Positions 1 through 8,876 are shown, counted from the first letter of the stretch. The stretch is 64,000 nucleotides of DNA from Marinobacter caseinilyticus (GCF_011074955.1 NZ_WUQJ01000005.1:78302-142301), one strand, 5' to 3'. Numbers and translations are program-made. Notes: generated from the letters alone by a model not told the origin.

Positions 1-799
1 GCGACGTGTCCGGATCTTCGGCAAGATCAATGTACAGCGACTGCGCCACGGGTTTTTCCAGGTGTGCGCCGGCTTCATGAACCGACTGGCGCCAGTTGGC
101 CATTACCCGGGCCATCTCCGGCAGGGGTCTTGGATGGGTGAGCCAGAAATCCGCGTGCTCGGCCACCCAGGCGGGGGATTGGCGGGCAGCGCCGGTCACC
201 CCTAATGGGAGGCGGCCGTGCACGGGCTTCGGCACCAGGTCCGCCCCGGACAGCTCACCCAGCGACGTGCGAAGAATCGGGTAGGTCTCTCCCAACAGCG
301 CTTCCAGATAGCGGAACGCCTCCCGGAAATGGTCGCCGCGCTGGTGATGATCGACCCCGAACGCCGGAAATTCGATGGCCCGGTCACCAGAGGCCAGCCC
401 CATCACCAGGCGCCCGCCGGACAGCGCATCCAGCGATGCCGCCGCTTTGGCCAAATGGATCGGGTGCCGCAGTGGCAGAATCAGCGAGCCCGTGGCCAGG
501 GCTGCGTGCTTTACATGAGGCAGCATGTACGTCATCCAGACCCAGGGGTCCATGATCTGACCCACATCCCCAAAGTTCGGATCGCGCAGCGGTACGTCCC
601 GGGTCCAGAGCGCGGCGAATCCCGCCTGATCAGCCCGCGCGGCGAGTGCGGTCTGGTCGTCCAGTACCGGCATGTCACTGGCGTAAGCCGCAATCGGAAA
701 AAACAGGCCGCAGGTCAGCTTTCGGGGTTCAAACATGCGTCGGAACCCGGCATTGGTGGGCGCTGACAACAGCGAGGGGTGGGATTGAGCGTGGTTCAT
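1..799 (-). CDS. Luciferase-like (LLM class) flavin monooxygenase, partial
   Basis: The frame starts at ATG 799-797, with AGGAG seven bases upstream, and runs off the left edge with about 266 residues visible. The translation shows the TIM-barrel pattern of bacterial luciferase-like oxidoreductases: CGLFFPIAAY near the start, then WTRDVPLRDP, LATGSLILPLRHP, LAKAAASLDALSGGR and MGLASGDR. Such proteins use reduced flavin and oxygen in the cytoplasm. The short strand after the N-terminal extension fits the BA3436-type subgroup, but the substrate cannot be told. The C-terminal part lies outside the window. The universal stress gene behind it is on the same strand but 135 bases away, so co-transcription is only possible. 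Confidence 0.85.
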   Translation of the reverse strand, partial: MNHAQSHPSLLSAPTNAGFRRMFEPRKLTCGLFFPIAAYASDMPVLDDQTALAARADQAGFAALWTRDVPLRDPNFGDVGQIMDPWVWMTYMLPHVKHAALATGSLILPLRHPIHLAKAAASLDALSGGRLVMGLASGDRAIEFPAFGVDHHQRGDHFREAFRYLEALLGETYPILRTSLGELSGADLVPKPVHGRLPLGVTGAARQSPAWVAEHADFWLTHPRPLPEMARVMANWRQSVHEAGAHLEKPVAQSLYIDLAEDPDTS

Positions 800-934
800 G
801 CGGCGACTCCTGGCACGTTTTACCACCAACGTGTCACAACGCCGGGGCATGCACCAGTCAACCCAAGTAGCAGTTGTACCCGACTTTGTGATGCCCGCCG
901 GTATTCAATCCAGACTCTGGGTGAGCTTTGGCCA

Positions 935-1375
935 TTACTCCCCTACGACGGTAACCGGTCCGGCGGCGTGCCTGACGATCTTCTCGCTTACGCTGCCAAG
1001 CGTAAGGCTGCGCACCGCTGAATAGCCCCGCCGGCCCAGCACCAGATGGGTCCCTGGATGAGCGTGCGCGTATTCGAGGATTTCATGCGCCGGATCACCG
1101 TTCAGGAGGATCTCTTCCGCCGGGGAGACGCGCCCACAGAGGGCGTCCTTTGCAGCATCGAACACTTCGCGACCGTACCTTCGCTTTTCAGCCTCGATCC
1201 GACTGGGCTCCACACCGGCAACCATCATGACCGATGACTTCGAATAGGGATAAACAGATAACAGCTTCAGCGGCTTGCCCGTGGCTTCAGCCAAATCGGC
1301 CGCCAGGTCTGCCGCGTCAAGTGATTGATCCGAACCATCACAGGCAACCACAATGCTTGGAGATTCCTTGTCCAT
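935..1375 (-). CDS. Universal stress protein, UspA family
   Basis: A 146-residue protein, the usual length of a single-domain Usp. It opens with the strand IVVACDGSDQSLDAA and ends with LGRRGYSAVRSLTLGSVSEKIVRHA followed by PVTVV, which is the ATP-binding G-x(2)-G-x(9)-G-S/T signature of the family. The start at 1375 is chosen because GGAGGTG lies just upstream; a longer open frame reaches 1591 but adds a non-conserved stretch translated through an inverted repeat. It is cytoplasmic and probably induced under stress or growth arrest. A perfect 16-bp hairpin lies about 50 bases upstream of the start. Confidence 0.88.
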   Translation of the reverse strand: MDKESPSIVVACDGSDQSLDAADLAADLAEATGKPLKLLSVYPYSKSSVMMVAGVEPSRIEAEKRRYGREVFDAAKDALCGRVSPAEEILLNGDPAHEILEYAHAHPGTHLVLGRRGYSAVRSLTLGSVSEKIVRHAAGPVTVVGE

Positions 1376-1425
1376 GAGGACACCTCCTTCCAAAAGCGTG
1401 TATTGCCAATCTACCATTTCTTCTG

Positions 1426-1461
1426 GCGCGGCAGGGTTGACTTGGGTCAACCCTGCCGCGC
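1426..1461. repeat. Perfect 16-bp inverted repeat upstream of the usp gene
   Basis: GCGCGGCAGGGTTGAC at 1426-1441 is followed by the four-base loop TTGG and its exact complement at 1446-1461. It sits about 50 bases before the stress-protein start and has no T-run on either side, so it does not look like a simple terminator. It could be a leader hairpin or a regulator binding site. Confidence 0.75.
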
Positions 1462-1630
1462 ACGGAGAGAGATCGCGCCACCCTTGCCCACCCCTATACT
1501 GGCGTTGTAAACCTACGCTTTCGTGCCGGTTGGCACCGGCACCAGAAGGCGAGGAGGGCCGAATGGATCCCCTTACATCAACCTGACGCATCGCGTGTTC
1601 AACGCCTTTGGTTCGTTTTCGCTTGCCGGG

Positions 1631-2845
1631 TTACACCAGCGCGCCGTTCACGATGGCCCGCAACTCCTGGCGGATCGGGTAAGACGATGAGGGGATCAGT
1701 TGCGTCAGGAAGATCACCACCAGTTCCTCCACCGGATCGATAAAAAAGTTGGTGCTCGCCAGGCCACCCCAACCGAACTCGCCGACCGATCCGTTGGTTT
1801 GGGATTTGGCAACGTCGGTCTTGACCGAAAAGCCCAGGCCAAAGCCACTACCGGCGTAAGGTGTCTCACTGAACGCACCGACGGACAGGCCTGGCAGATC
1901 CTGATTACCGGGCAGGTGGTTGCTTCGCATGAACGCCAGGGTTTTACGTCCAATAATTCGCCGCCCCCGGAACTCCCCGCCCTGACACAGCGCCTGGGCA
2001 AAGTGGAAATAATCATCAACGGTGGAGACCAGCCCGCCGCCGCCAGATAAAAACGTGCCCTTGCGCCGGTATGGGGATTTGTCCGGATCGTCCTGCAGCT
2101 TGAACCGATCACCGGGCTGGTACTGGTAGCAGGCAGCGAAACGGTCAAGCTGATCATCACTGACCTGGAAACCGGTGTCAGGCATGTCCAGGGGGTCAAA
2201 GATGTGCTCACGCAGATACTCATCAAATGGCTGGTCCGCCAGCAACTGCACCAGATACCCCAACACGTCCGTGCTGACGGAATAATTCCAGGCCGTACCT
2301 GGCGAGAATTCCAGCGGCAGTTCCGCCAGCTGACTGACCAGTGATTCCAGCGTCAGATTGCGGCTGCCATCAAGCTTTAACTCCCGGTAAGCCGCATCGA
2401 CGTTCGTGCGGTTCATGAACCCGTAGGTCAGACCCGACATATGGGTGAACAGGTCGCGAATGGTCATGGTGCTCGTCGCAGGCGTGGTCAGGAAATTGGG
2501 ATAGACACCGCTTTTATACACCCGCAGGTTCTTCCAGGCCGGAATGTACTTGTGGACCGGATCATCCAGCAAAAACCGCCCCTGCTCATAAAGCTGCATC
2601 ATGGCGATGGAAGTGATGGGCTTGGTCATGGAGTAGATGCGAAAAACAGTATCCCGACGGACCGGCTTGCCACGCTCGACATCCATCAGCCCCTGGGCTT
2701 TGACATAGGCGATTTCCCCTCGCCGGGCCACCAGCGTCAACGCGCCCGGCAATTTCCCGGGCTCAATGTAGCGCCGGTTAAGGTGGCCTTCGATGTTGAG
2801 CAACTGGTCCGGTGCCAAGCCGGCAAGCTGTTTGAGTTCCGTCAT
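1631..2845 (-). CDS. Serine hydrolase, beta-lactamase class C / esterase EstB family
   Basis: A 404-residue protein of the penicillin-binding-protein fold. The nucleophile motif S-x-x-K is SMTK at residues 72-75 ([19 protein letters not shown]), and the second motif Y-x-N is replaced by YSV at 188-190, as in many esterase members. [15 protein letters not shown] and the C-terminal [14 protein letters not shown] strand complete the domain. No signal peptide is visible, so it is probably cytoplasmic. These proteins hydrolyse short-chain esters or beta-lactam-like amides, and the natural substrate cannot be read from the sequence. The gene stands alone. Confidence 0.88.
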   Translation of the reverse strand: MTELKQLAGLAPDQLLNIEGHLNRRYIEPGKLPGALTLVARRGEIAYVKAQGLMDVERGKPVRRDTVFRIYSMTKPITSIAMMQLYEQGRFLLDDPVHKYIPAWKNLRVYKSGVYPNFLTTPATSTMTIRDLFTHMSGLTYGFMNRTNVDAAYRELKLDGSRNLTLESLVSQLAELPLEFSPGTAWNYSVSTDVLGYLVQLLADQPFDEYLREHIFDPLDMPDTGFQVSDDQLDRFAACYQYQPGDRFKLQDDPDKSPYRRKGTFLSGGGGLVSTVDDYFHFAQALCQGGEFRGRRIIGRKTLAFMRSNHLPGNQDLPGLSVGAFSETPYAGSGFGLGFSVKTDVAKSQTNGSVGEFGWGGLASTNFFIDPVEELVVIFLTQLIPSSSYPIRQELRAIVNGALV

Positions 2846-3453
2846 AGAGGGGCGCCCTTGTCGTTTGAAATTCGCATCAATGGGTCGCTATTAGACACTG
2901 TTCCTGGAAGTCACCGCCAGCCATCAACGTCAAAAAAATTTAAAGCCGGGCGCGCGAAATGCCAACAAAGCCGGGGCAGTCTCACTTTTTGACGCAGGGG
3001 GTCATCTTGGCATGACCCTGTTTGAATTCAGAGCCCCGCGCCCGAGCAGGCCATTGCAGCCATGGGGACACACTTTGCCGCCCTCTGGCGTGTATTGGCT
3101 GGCGCTATCTCTTCCGGCCTCCGGCACTGATGCCCGGTTTCTCCAGTTGCGTTTAACCACGAGTCCGCAACTGATGTGACGGCCGACATTCTGAAAAAGT
3201 CACGCTAACGATCAGTAAACAAATTTCAAGCGGGTCCCCCTCACCGATTACATCGTTAGCGAATTTTACGATGTAATCGGTGAGCTCATTGTCAACAGGT
3301 GGGTCAGGCGGAGAGGACCGATTGACAGATAACGTCGGCTTTAATTTCTCAAGTGCAACTTCACGGACACTTCTGCTGGCTGCAAAGGGGACAGCGGCCA
3401 AACGAGGCAGGCCATGCCTTTATCCCCCTGCCAGGTCCGAACCGTCGCGGGTC
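2846..3453. other. 608-bp stretch without a gene
   Basis: No open frame here resembles a known protein. It contains the 17-bp inverted repeat listed separately. The rest shows no REP-like core and no recognisable gene fragment. Confidence 0.5.
3240..3284. repeat. 17-bp inverted repeat with 11-bp spacer
   Basis: CTCACCGATTACATCGT at 3240-3256 is matched exactly by its complement at 3268-3284; the spacer TAGCGAATTTT is AT-rich. It lies downstream of the lipase gene. It has no clear T-run, and the arms are long for a terminator, so an operator or the scar of a small mobile element is possible. Confidence 0.7.
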
Positions 3454-4137
3454 TCACAGAATCCAGTCCCTCACCTCACGGTATACCCCGCTGTCGTAGA
3501 GAAACCAGTTGTGGGAGATGCAGGCGGTACGGTTATTTGATGCGCCTTTCAGGAGAACGCTGTCATCCGGGTTGATGATCTCATCACAGGAGGACCACCA
3601 GGTGCCATAACGCGCCTCGCCCGGCGTCTCATTACCTTGATTGAGATTGGCCAGAAAGCCCGAGCCAGGCCGCATTTCGAAACACGATGAAGACAGGCAG
3701 CCAAAGGCCCAGTTGGTGCCATGGTTCGGGCCGGCCAGGGACACCCAGGCGTCGACCTGCGCATCGCCCTCAAGAAACTTCAGGTAATAACGCGATGACA
3801 ACCCGCCCATGGAATGCGTGATGATATCCACCTGATCCGCCCCCGTGAGGGCCAGAAGGTCCTGAACCCTATTACGAATGTCTTCCGCCGTGCTGGCGTT
3901 GGACTGGTTGTAGTTATAACTCCAGGACGCGAGGTAATCCGCCGGCCAGCCATCCGCTTCGAAGCGACTCCGCATGCTGTCCCAGACACTTGCGCCCGAA
4001 GCGTAGCCATGTACAAACAAAATGGGGTTCAGGGCGCTGGCTGCTTCGCTACCAGGCTTGGCCGCATGCGACGGAGCGGACAAGACCCAGCAACTCACAG
4101 CCAGGATCAGGGATGTGACGAACACAGTTCTGAACAT
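3454..4137 (-). CDS. Secreted triacylglycerol lipase (lipase class 2-like)
   Basis: A 227-residue protein with a signal peptide (residues 1-26, ending SHAA) and an alpha/beta-hydrolase core. LFVHGYASGASVW forms the oxyanion-hole region, THSMGG places the nucleophile at Ser109, an Asp around 191 and His209 (CISHNW) can complete the triad, and LAGPNHGT is typical of class 2 lipases. Five cysteines suggest disulphides, in line with export. ATG 4137 is chosen over the longer frame (to 4248) because the signal peptide begins there. It probably hydrolyses lipids or esters outside the cytoplasm. It is a single gene without an obvious foldase partner. Confidence 0.88.
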   Translation of the reverse strand: MFRTVFVTSLILAVSCWVLSAPSHAAKPGSEAASALNPILFVHGYASGASVWDSMRSRFEADGWPADYLASWSYNYNQSNASTAEDIRNRVQDLLALTGADQVDIITHSMGGLSSRYYLKFLEGDAQVDAWVSLAGPNHGTNWAFGCLSSSCFEMRPGSGFLANLNQGNETPGEARYGTWWSSCDEIINPDDSVLLKGASNNRTACISHNWFLYDSGVYREVRDWIL

Positions 4138-4605
4138 AATGATTCGCCTTTTTGTTGTTGGGTTCAGTGACGCGCTGAACAAGTGTTCATAATTTAAACG
4201 CATCTGTGAATCGCCCGTTTGGGGGATACGCTCACCGTTCAACAGCATCGCCGAACGACAACGTGTCCGACCGGTAAACGGTCCGGATGAAGTACTGGCT
4301 TTATTCGCTCAAGACGCTGGCCGAACAGATAGTGGCCGTCGGCGGGGTGGGTTTGACCGGCAGCAGAACGTGGCGGGGTATCAGGCAATAAGCGCTGGTG
4401 GCGATACCGCAGTGCTCCGAATATTTCGCCACCAACCTGTGCACAAGATTCACTTATAAAGATGTCAGGCCGCCAATGAAAACATGAATTACATCTTATT
4501 TTTCATGATGTTACGATATTTTTCTTGCCTCATTTAAAACAAAAGGTAGTCTGTCGCGCGCTAGTTATTAGCTCACTTATCAACTCCTCGGATTAGGAAC
4601 GATCC
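4138..4605. other. 468-bp divergent intergenic region
   Basis: It separates the lipase from the divergent barrel gene. The half next to the barrel gene (about 4480-4560) is clearly AT-rich and probably carries its promoter. A 34-codon open frame at 4287-4391 has no recognisable features and is not called. Confidence 0.4.
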
Positions 4606-5166
4606 ATGAAAAAACTGATCATCACCTCCCTTGCCACCGCCACACTGCTCGGCGCATCGTCGGTTCAAGCCAAATTCAATGTGGACACAATTTTGACGAA
4701 CTGGGAAGAGCGGTCCTACGCTCAGGCCAAACCCGGCTTTGCCGATGTTGGCTTGGCAGACAGCGCACTGACGTTGACAGCCACGGCTGGCCTTAAGACA
4801 CCGAGCATCCATCCAAATCTGGCCTTCGAAGCGGACCTGCTGACGACCATTGTCGATGGCGAGTCCAGCTTCAGTACTCCGGTGGGTAACACAACCGTCA
4901 AGGCCAGCGTCTTTGGTTTGGGTGGTTATGCAGTTGGCAATTACTATGACCTGCCGGTCGAAAACCTGGTGCCGTTTGTTCGTGCCGGCTTGGCCTATAC
5001 CAGCGTCGACATCAGTAGCAGCTATGCGAGTGCGTCGGGCAGCAGCTTCGGTCTCGGTCTGGGTGTCGGTCTTCGTTACAGCGTAGATAACAGACTTAAC
5101 GCCATCGTTGATTTCACCAGTACCGACGTCGACGTTTTCAGTGCAGGCGTTCAGTACAGCTTCTGA
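4606..5166 (+). CDS. Outer-membrane beta-barrel protein
   Basis: A 186-residue protein with a clear signal peptide (residues 1-22, ending VQA). After it come alternating polar and hydrophobic strands with GLGGYAVGNYYDL, FVRAGLAYTSVDI and FGLGLGVGLRYSVDNRLNAI, and it ends in AGVQYSF, the C-terminal aromatic signature recognised by the Bam machinery. This is the pattern of small eight-stranded barrels of the OmpA/OmpW-like porin family (OMP_b-brl). The function is unknown. A terminator-like hairpin follows at once, so it is transcribed alone. Confidence 0.82.
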   Translation: MKKLIITSLATATLLGASSVQAKFNVDTILTNWEERSYAQAKPGFADVGLADSALTLTATAGLKTPSIHPNLAFEADLLTTIVDGESSFSTPVGNTTVKASVFGLGGYAVGNYYDLPVENLVPFVRAGLAYTSVDISSSYASASGSSFGLGLGVGLRYSVDNRLNAIVDFTSTDVDVFSAGVQYSF

Positions 5167-5184
5167 TGAGCTGACTCGCGTGTT

Positions 5185-5227
5185 TCAGTAGCCTCGTCGC
5201 CTCCCTTGAGGCTACTGATTGTTTCCC
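5185..5227 (+). terminator. Hairpin terminator after the barrel gene
   Basis: TCAGTAGCCTC (5185-5195) pairs with GAGGCTACTGA (5208-5218) and is followed by TTGTTTCCC. It lies 19 bases after the barrel stop codon. Confidence 0.75.
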
Positions 5228-5237
5228 TCGCAATTTT

Positions 5238-5273
5238 GACACGGGGTTTGATGACCTCACCAAACCCCGTGTC
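5238..5273. repeat. Second 13-bp hairpin, directly behind the terminator
   Basis: GACACGGGGTTTG (5238-5250) and CAAACCCCGTGTC (5261-5273) form a perfect stem with a ten-base loop. No T-run follows on either strand. From 5274 to the alcohol dehydrogenase start (about 350 bases) nothing else was recognised. Confidence 0.6.
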
Positions 5274-5621
5274 GACCGCCTAAAACCGTCCAGTTCCAAC
5301 AACCTCAGTGGGCTGGCCAACAGCCAGTGATTCCTTAATACGAACTCGGCCGCAGTTGAACACGTAACGAGTCATGCGAGCGGAGGCTTCGTCAATCCGG
5401 ACCGACTCTGCATCCTCCGTCGCACCGCCCAAGTCCTTCTGTGCCGGTCAACAGCCTTTTTATTGGCGTTGTCTGGACCGTAATGAATCTGGATTGATCA
5501 AATTGAATTCAATTCGCCCACTTAATCGGTACGATGTCATACATGATCAATGTGAAAGTACGGGGCCTGTGCAGCCAAATGGCGCTGCCCCTCCAATAAT
5601 AAGCAACCAGGTGGAGTGAAT

Positions 5622-6779
5622 ATGTCTACTCAAGTGATTCTTCCTCGTATCATGCATATTGGCGAAGGGGCTTATCAACAGCTTCCCAGCGTATTGGCGA
5701 GTCTGAACTGCAGTCGCCCATTGATTATCACCGACAAGATGATGGTGGAACTGGGCTACGCGGGCCGCATCCTGGAGTGCCTGTCGAGCCACAGCCTTTC
5801 GGCGGACGTGTTCGATGACACGGTACCCGAGCCCACGGTTAGCTCCATACAGGCGGGCGTCGAACAGGTCCGGAACGGGGATTACGACTGCATCATCGCC
5901 TTGGGGGGCGGAAGCCCGATCGATAGCGCCAAGGCAATCGGCATCTTGGGTAAATTCGGTGGCACCATGCGGGATTACAAATTCCCCCGGATTGTGGATC
6001 AGTCCGGTTTGCCCATCATTGCCGTGCCCACAACGGCCGGTACGGGTTCAGAAGTAACCCGCATGACGATTATTACGGATGAAACCAACGACGAGAAAAT
6101 GCTCTGCGTCGGCATCGGATTCATGCCGGTTGCGGCCCTGGTTGATTTCGGCCTGACCGTCAGTGTGCCCAAACGAACCACGGCTGACACCGGCATTGAC
6201 GCACTCACTCACGCCATGGAAGCGTACGTAAGTCGCAAGGCAAGCCCTTACACCGATAGCCAGGCCATTTCAGCTATGCGCTTGATCGGCCCGAATTTGC
6301 GCCGCGTATACCATGACGGTTCCGACAGGACCGCACGGGAATCCGTCATGTTAGGCTCGACACTGGCCGGCGTGGCTTTTTCCAATGCCTCCGTCGCGCT
6401 CGTGCACGGCATGAGCCGACCTATCGGGGCGGCCTTTCATGTCCCCCACGGCCTGTCCAACGCCATGCTGCTCCCCAGCGTAACCGAGTTTTCAATACCC
6501 GCAGCAGCCGTGCGCTACGCCGACTGTGCCCGGGCTATTGGCGTGGCTGATGCACAGGACACGACGGACGTCGCCAACAGTAAATTACTGGACGAGCTCC
6601 GAGCACTCAATGATGAACTGGAAGTGCCTACCCCCGAAGCATTTGGTATCGACCGCGATGAATTTTTCAAGTTGATGCCGACCATGGCCGAGCAGGCCCT
6701 GCAATCGGGATCACCCGGAAACAACCCGCGTGTGCCAAGTGCGGACGAGATTATCGAAATCTACAAGACGCTATGGTAA
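5622..6779 (+). CDS. Iron-containing alcohol dehydrogenase (type III)
   Basis: A 385-residue cytoplasmic NAD(P)-dependent dehydrogenase, the normal length of group III enzymes. IIALGGGSPIDSAKAIG (about 91-107) is the dinucleotide-binding turn, and VPTTAGTGSEVTR follows. GIDALTHAMEAYVSRKA and the later HGMSRPIGAAFHVPHGLSNA supply the Asp and His residues that hold Fe2+ or Zn2+. ATG 5622 is preferred over GTG 5616 because AGGTGG stands seven bases before it. The enzyme interconverts alcohols and aldehydes; the substrate is unknown. A broken LysR-type regulator remnant follows on the same strand. Confidence 0.92.
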   Translation: MSTQVILPRIMHIGEGAYQQLPSVLASLNCSRPLIITDKMMVELGYAGRILECLSSHSLSADVFDDTVPEPTVSSIQAGVEQVRNGDYDCIIALGGGSPIDSAKAIGILGKFGGTMRDYKFPRIVDQSGLPIIAVPTTAGTGSEVTRMTIITDETNDEKMLCVGIGFMPVAALVDFGLTVSVPKRTTADTGIDALTHAMEAYVSRKASPYTDSQAISAMRLIGPNLRRVYHDGSDRTARESVMLGSTLAGVAFSNASVALVHGMSRPIGAAFHVPHGLSNAMLLPSVTEFSIPAAAVRYADCARAIGVADAQDTTDVANSKLLDELRALNDELEVPTPEAFGIDRDEFFKLMPTMAEQALQSGSPGNNPRVPSADEIIEIYKTLW

Positions 6780-6800
6780 TCCCGGACAGAACCCAGCCAA

Positions 6801-6973
6801 TTGCATTATCCGGTGGCCTTGGACGAGGTAGGATCCTTTGGTAAGGCCGCCAGACGCTGCTATCTCAACCCGCGGGCTTTATGCGCCTGCGCCAGCTTGA
6901 AGACGAAGTGAGTTTGATGCTCGTTAGCCGCGGGCTAACACTAGAACCAGGACAGGTGGGTTTACCGGCATGA
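6801..6973 (+). pseudogene. Remnant of a LysR-type regulator (HTH end only)
   Basis: The frame from 6801 reads VALDEVGSFGKAARRCYLNPRAL, the helix-turn-helix of LysR regulators. After a one-base slip it continues RLRQLEDEVSLMLVSRGLTLEPGQ, the linker after the HTH. The effector-binding domain is missing altogether and the frame is broken, so this is a decayed 5' fragment. It may once have controlled the dehydrogenase in front of it. Confidence 0.6.
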
Positions 6974-7001
6974 CGCTTTTGAACGGCCTATATCCCGGAT
7001 T

Positions 7002-7448
7002 TTACCTGGCTTTTCGGTAGTGCTTTTCCATGCCATCAAGAACATTACGGAGCAATTGGTCCAGGCATTCGCGATAATTTTTATGGTCGGGGCGTCGAAA
7101 CAGGGCGCTCAATTCGTGCTTGCTAATCGTGAACTCATTCAGTCCCAGTATCGCAATCAGATCATCTGCGTGCAGGTTTAGTGCGATTTTCAGTTTCCGC
7201 AACACCATGTTATTGCTAAGAAATTGTTCCGGCTCAGGGGGTTCGTCGTCTTTGGAGCCTCGATTCCTTATGATCAGCCCGTTCAGAAAGCGAGCAAGCT
7301 TTTCATCTTCACACAAAACAAACCCAGGCTCGCCTTCGCGCGCCAGCCAGGTAGCCAGCTCAGGCTTACTGCCCTCATGTCCGCCCAGCTTAAATATGGA
7401 CACCATCAGCTGATCGCTAAAATCAAAGATATAACGCACCCGGCGCAA
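7002..7448 (-). CDS. DUF1456 (YehS-like) protein
   Basis: About 148 residues in the given frame, with the two DUF1456 repeats: RYIFDFSDQLMVSIFKLGG and KIALNLHADDLIAILGL, each followed by a conserved tail (ARFLNGLIIRNRG; ELSALFRRPDHKNYRECLDQ). YehS-type proteins are cytoplasmic and of unknown function. The first legal start is TTG 7448, but conservation reaches six codons further upstream (INNNDVLRRVRY), where only GTT or ATC codons stand, six bases after GGGGAG. The true start may therefore be a non-standard ATC near 7466. The upstream DUF6172 gene ends at 7469, so the pair is an operon. Confidence 0.85.
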   Translation of the reverse strand: MRRVRYIFDFSDQLMVSIFKLGGHEGSKPELATWLAREGEPGFVLCEDEKLARFLNGLIIRNRGSKDDEPPEPEQFLSNNMVLRKLKIALNLHADDLIAILGLNEFTISKHELSALFRRPDHKNYRECLDQLLRNVLDGMEKHYRKAR

Positions 7449-7468
7449 GACATCGTTATTGTTGATAA

Positions 7469-7771
7469 CTAGCTCCCCTGCGTCGGTGTTTTATCACTGG
7501 CGCCAACGGGCTTCGGTGTGATTTCCACGTAAATAGTCATGATGTTGTTTGCAACCAGGTCGTCAATATTTTCCATCAGCGATGATAGATGCACCTCAAC
7601 CGCCGTGTCTTCAGACTGGCCAAACTTGCAATCAAATCCCCAATAAACGGCACCAGAGGGAACGGGTTTTTTGCGTTCTTTTTTAAGGAATTTTCTGATG
7701 TCGTGCTTCACCGAATCGACGACGCGGGGAACTTTGATTTTTGGGTGCTCTAATTTAAAGGTCTTTTTCAT
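7469..7771 (-). CDS. DUF6172 family protein
   Basis: A 100-residue basic cytoplasmic protein. MKKTFKLEHPKIKVPRVVDS, followed by KFLKKERKKP, the WGFDCKFG core and a C-terminal strand (IYVEITPKP), matches the small DUF6172 family, whose function is unknown. ATG 7771 is preceded by AGGAT and fits the conserved N-terminus better than the longer frame. It is the first gene of a two-gene unit with the DUF1456 protein. Confidence 0.75.
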   Translation of the reverse strand: MKKTFKLEHPKIKVPRVVDSVKHDIRKFLKKERKKPVPSGAVYWGFDCKFGQSEDTAVEVHLSSLMENIDDLVANNIMTIYVEITPKPVGASDKTPTQGS

Positions 7772-8228
7772 GGGGATCCTACTGGGATGGGCAACCACTG
7801 TGCGCTGGAGCCTTAGTCAGGAGACTGAATAATGGCGCGCAGTGTAAATTTTCTCGGAGGAGTCTACCATTTTTCGGCGCCAAGTTCATTGCCAAGCGCT
7901 TGGCTTTAGCACCTGCCGCCGCGTTCAGCAGCAACGGCGTGAGGTTATTCGAGCCGGATGGCGCGGGCTTGACGGGGCATTGTCTTCTCCCTGCGCTTGC
8001 CCTTGAATGATCGCAGATCCTTTCCGCACTCGTAGACTTACCCCCCAAGAGTCTCTGTTGAAGGCTGAGAGTGATACCTGGACAGTGGCGATACCTGAAT
8101 CTTTGCCGGCTTTGTGCACACGTTGTGTAAACAATCTCGACAGGCTTGGCGGACTCGACGGGCTCCAGTGCAATACTCTGCACCCATGTACCAGGGAAGC
8201 TAAGCGCGTTCCAACAAAGGAAACAAAA
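7772..8228. other. About 450 bp without a recognised gene
   Basis: Open frames on the minus strand (7779-8183, 7925-8173) have no family resemblance and no ribosome-binding site. The part next to 7771 probably holds the promoter of the DUF6172-DUF1456 pair. Confidence 0.4.
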
Positions 8229-8250
8229 AAACCAGCCCGGAGGCTGGTTT
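8229..8250 (-). terminator. Terminator of the PEP-CTERM gene
   Basis: Read on the minus strand, AAACCAGCC-TCC-GGGCTGGTTT is followed by a T-run (complement of the A-run at 8223-8230). It lies about 27 bases after the PEP-CTERM stop codon. Confidence 0.85.
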
Positions 8251-8276
8251 CAAATACCCTTCAGAAGCGCGCGGTG

Positions 8277-8876
8277 TCAGGCAGACTTGCGACGGCGGGC
8301 GACGCCAAGACCGACCAGGCCCAGGCCGAGCAGGGCCAGAGTGCCAGGTTCGGGGACGACGGAAACGTTGTCGAGCATGATGCCGATGTTGTCACCGCCA
8401 TTGTGATTGAAGCTAATGTAGCTGGTGGTTTCAGTCGTGACCGTAAAGCTGCGGACAATGGTTTCCCACGGATCGCCGGCGGACAGCTCAAAGCTTTCGC
8501 TCAGGAACCCTCCCAGCATCACCTGCATCGAATCCGAGCCGGTCCGCTGATTGCCGGAAATATCAAAAATCAACGCATAGGTACCCGCTGCCAGCGTAAA
8601 TTCTTTGCTGGTAAAGGTGCCGGCATTTCTGGTGGAACCATCGAGATCAACACATTTCCCTGCGCCACCGGCGCAGTCGATACTCCATTGATTGGGATCG
8701 GCAACAAGATCGACTGAACCATCGGACACCGTCCAGTTAGCAAAGCCGGTGTAGTTCAGTATTGACTCACCAGGCGCTCCTTCGGAATCGAAATCATCCT
8801 GGAACATGACATTGGCGTGGGCTCCGACTGTGAACAGCGAGCTGGCGATTAAGGCAACGAATAACTGCACTTTCAT
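8277..8876 (-). CDS. PEP-CTERM sorting-domain protein
   Basis: A 199-residue exported protein. It has a signal peptide (1-21, ending GAHA), a beta-rich middle rich in Gly, Ser and Thr (FTSKEFTLAAGTYALIFDIS; ISFNHNGGDNIGIMLDNVS), and a C-terminal VPEPGTLALLGLGLVGL helix closed by ARRRKSA. That tail is the PEP-CTERM signal cut by exosortase (EpsH) on the way to the cell surface or matrix. The middle resembles the sugar-binding-like jelly rolls common in this group. No exosortase gene is in the window. ATG 8876 is preceded by AAGGAA. Confidence 0.88.
   Translation of the reverse strand: MKVQLFVALIASSLFTVGAHANVMFQDDFDSEGAPGESILNYTGFANWTVSDGSVDLVADPNQWSIDCAGGAGKCVDLDGSTRNAGTFTSKEFTLAAGTYALIFDISGNQRTGSDSMQVMLGGFLSESFELSAGDPWETIVRSFTVTTETTSYISFNHNGGDNIGIMLDNVSVVPEPGTLALLGLGLVGLGVARRRKSA

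Noticed and set aside
4287..4391. 34-codon open frame upstream of the lipase
   Set aside because: No ribosome-binding site, no hydrophobic or conserved pattern; too short to support.
5238..5273. Second terminator after the first barrel gene
   Set aside because: A perfect stem but no T-run on either strand; recorded as an inverted repeat only.
8007..8717. Long plus-strand open frame opposite the PEP-CTERM gene
   Set aside because: It is antisense to a protein with signal peptide, PEP-CTERM tail, ribosome-binding site and terminator; no family resemblance.
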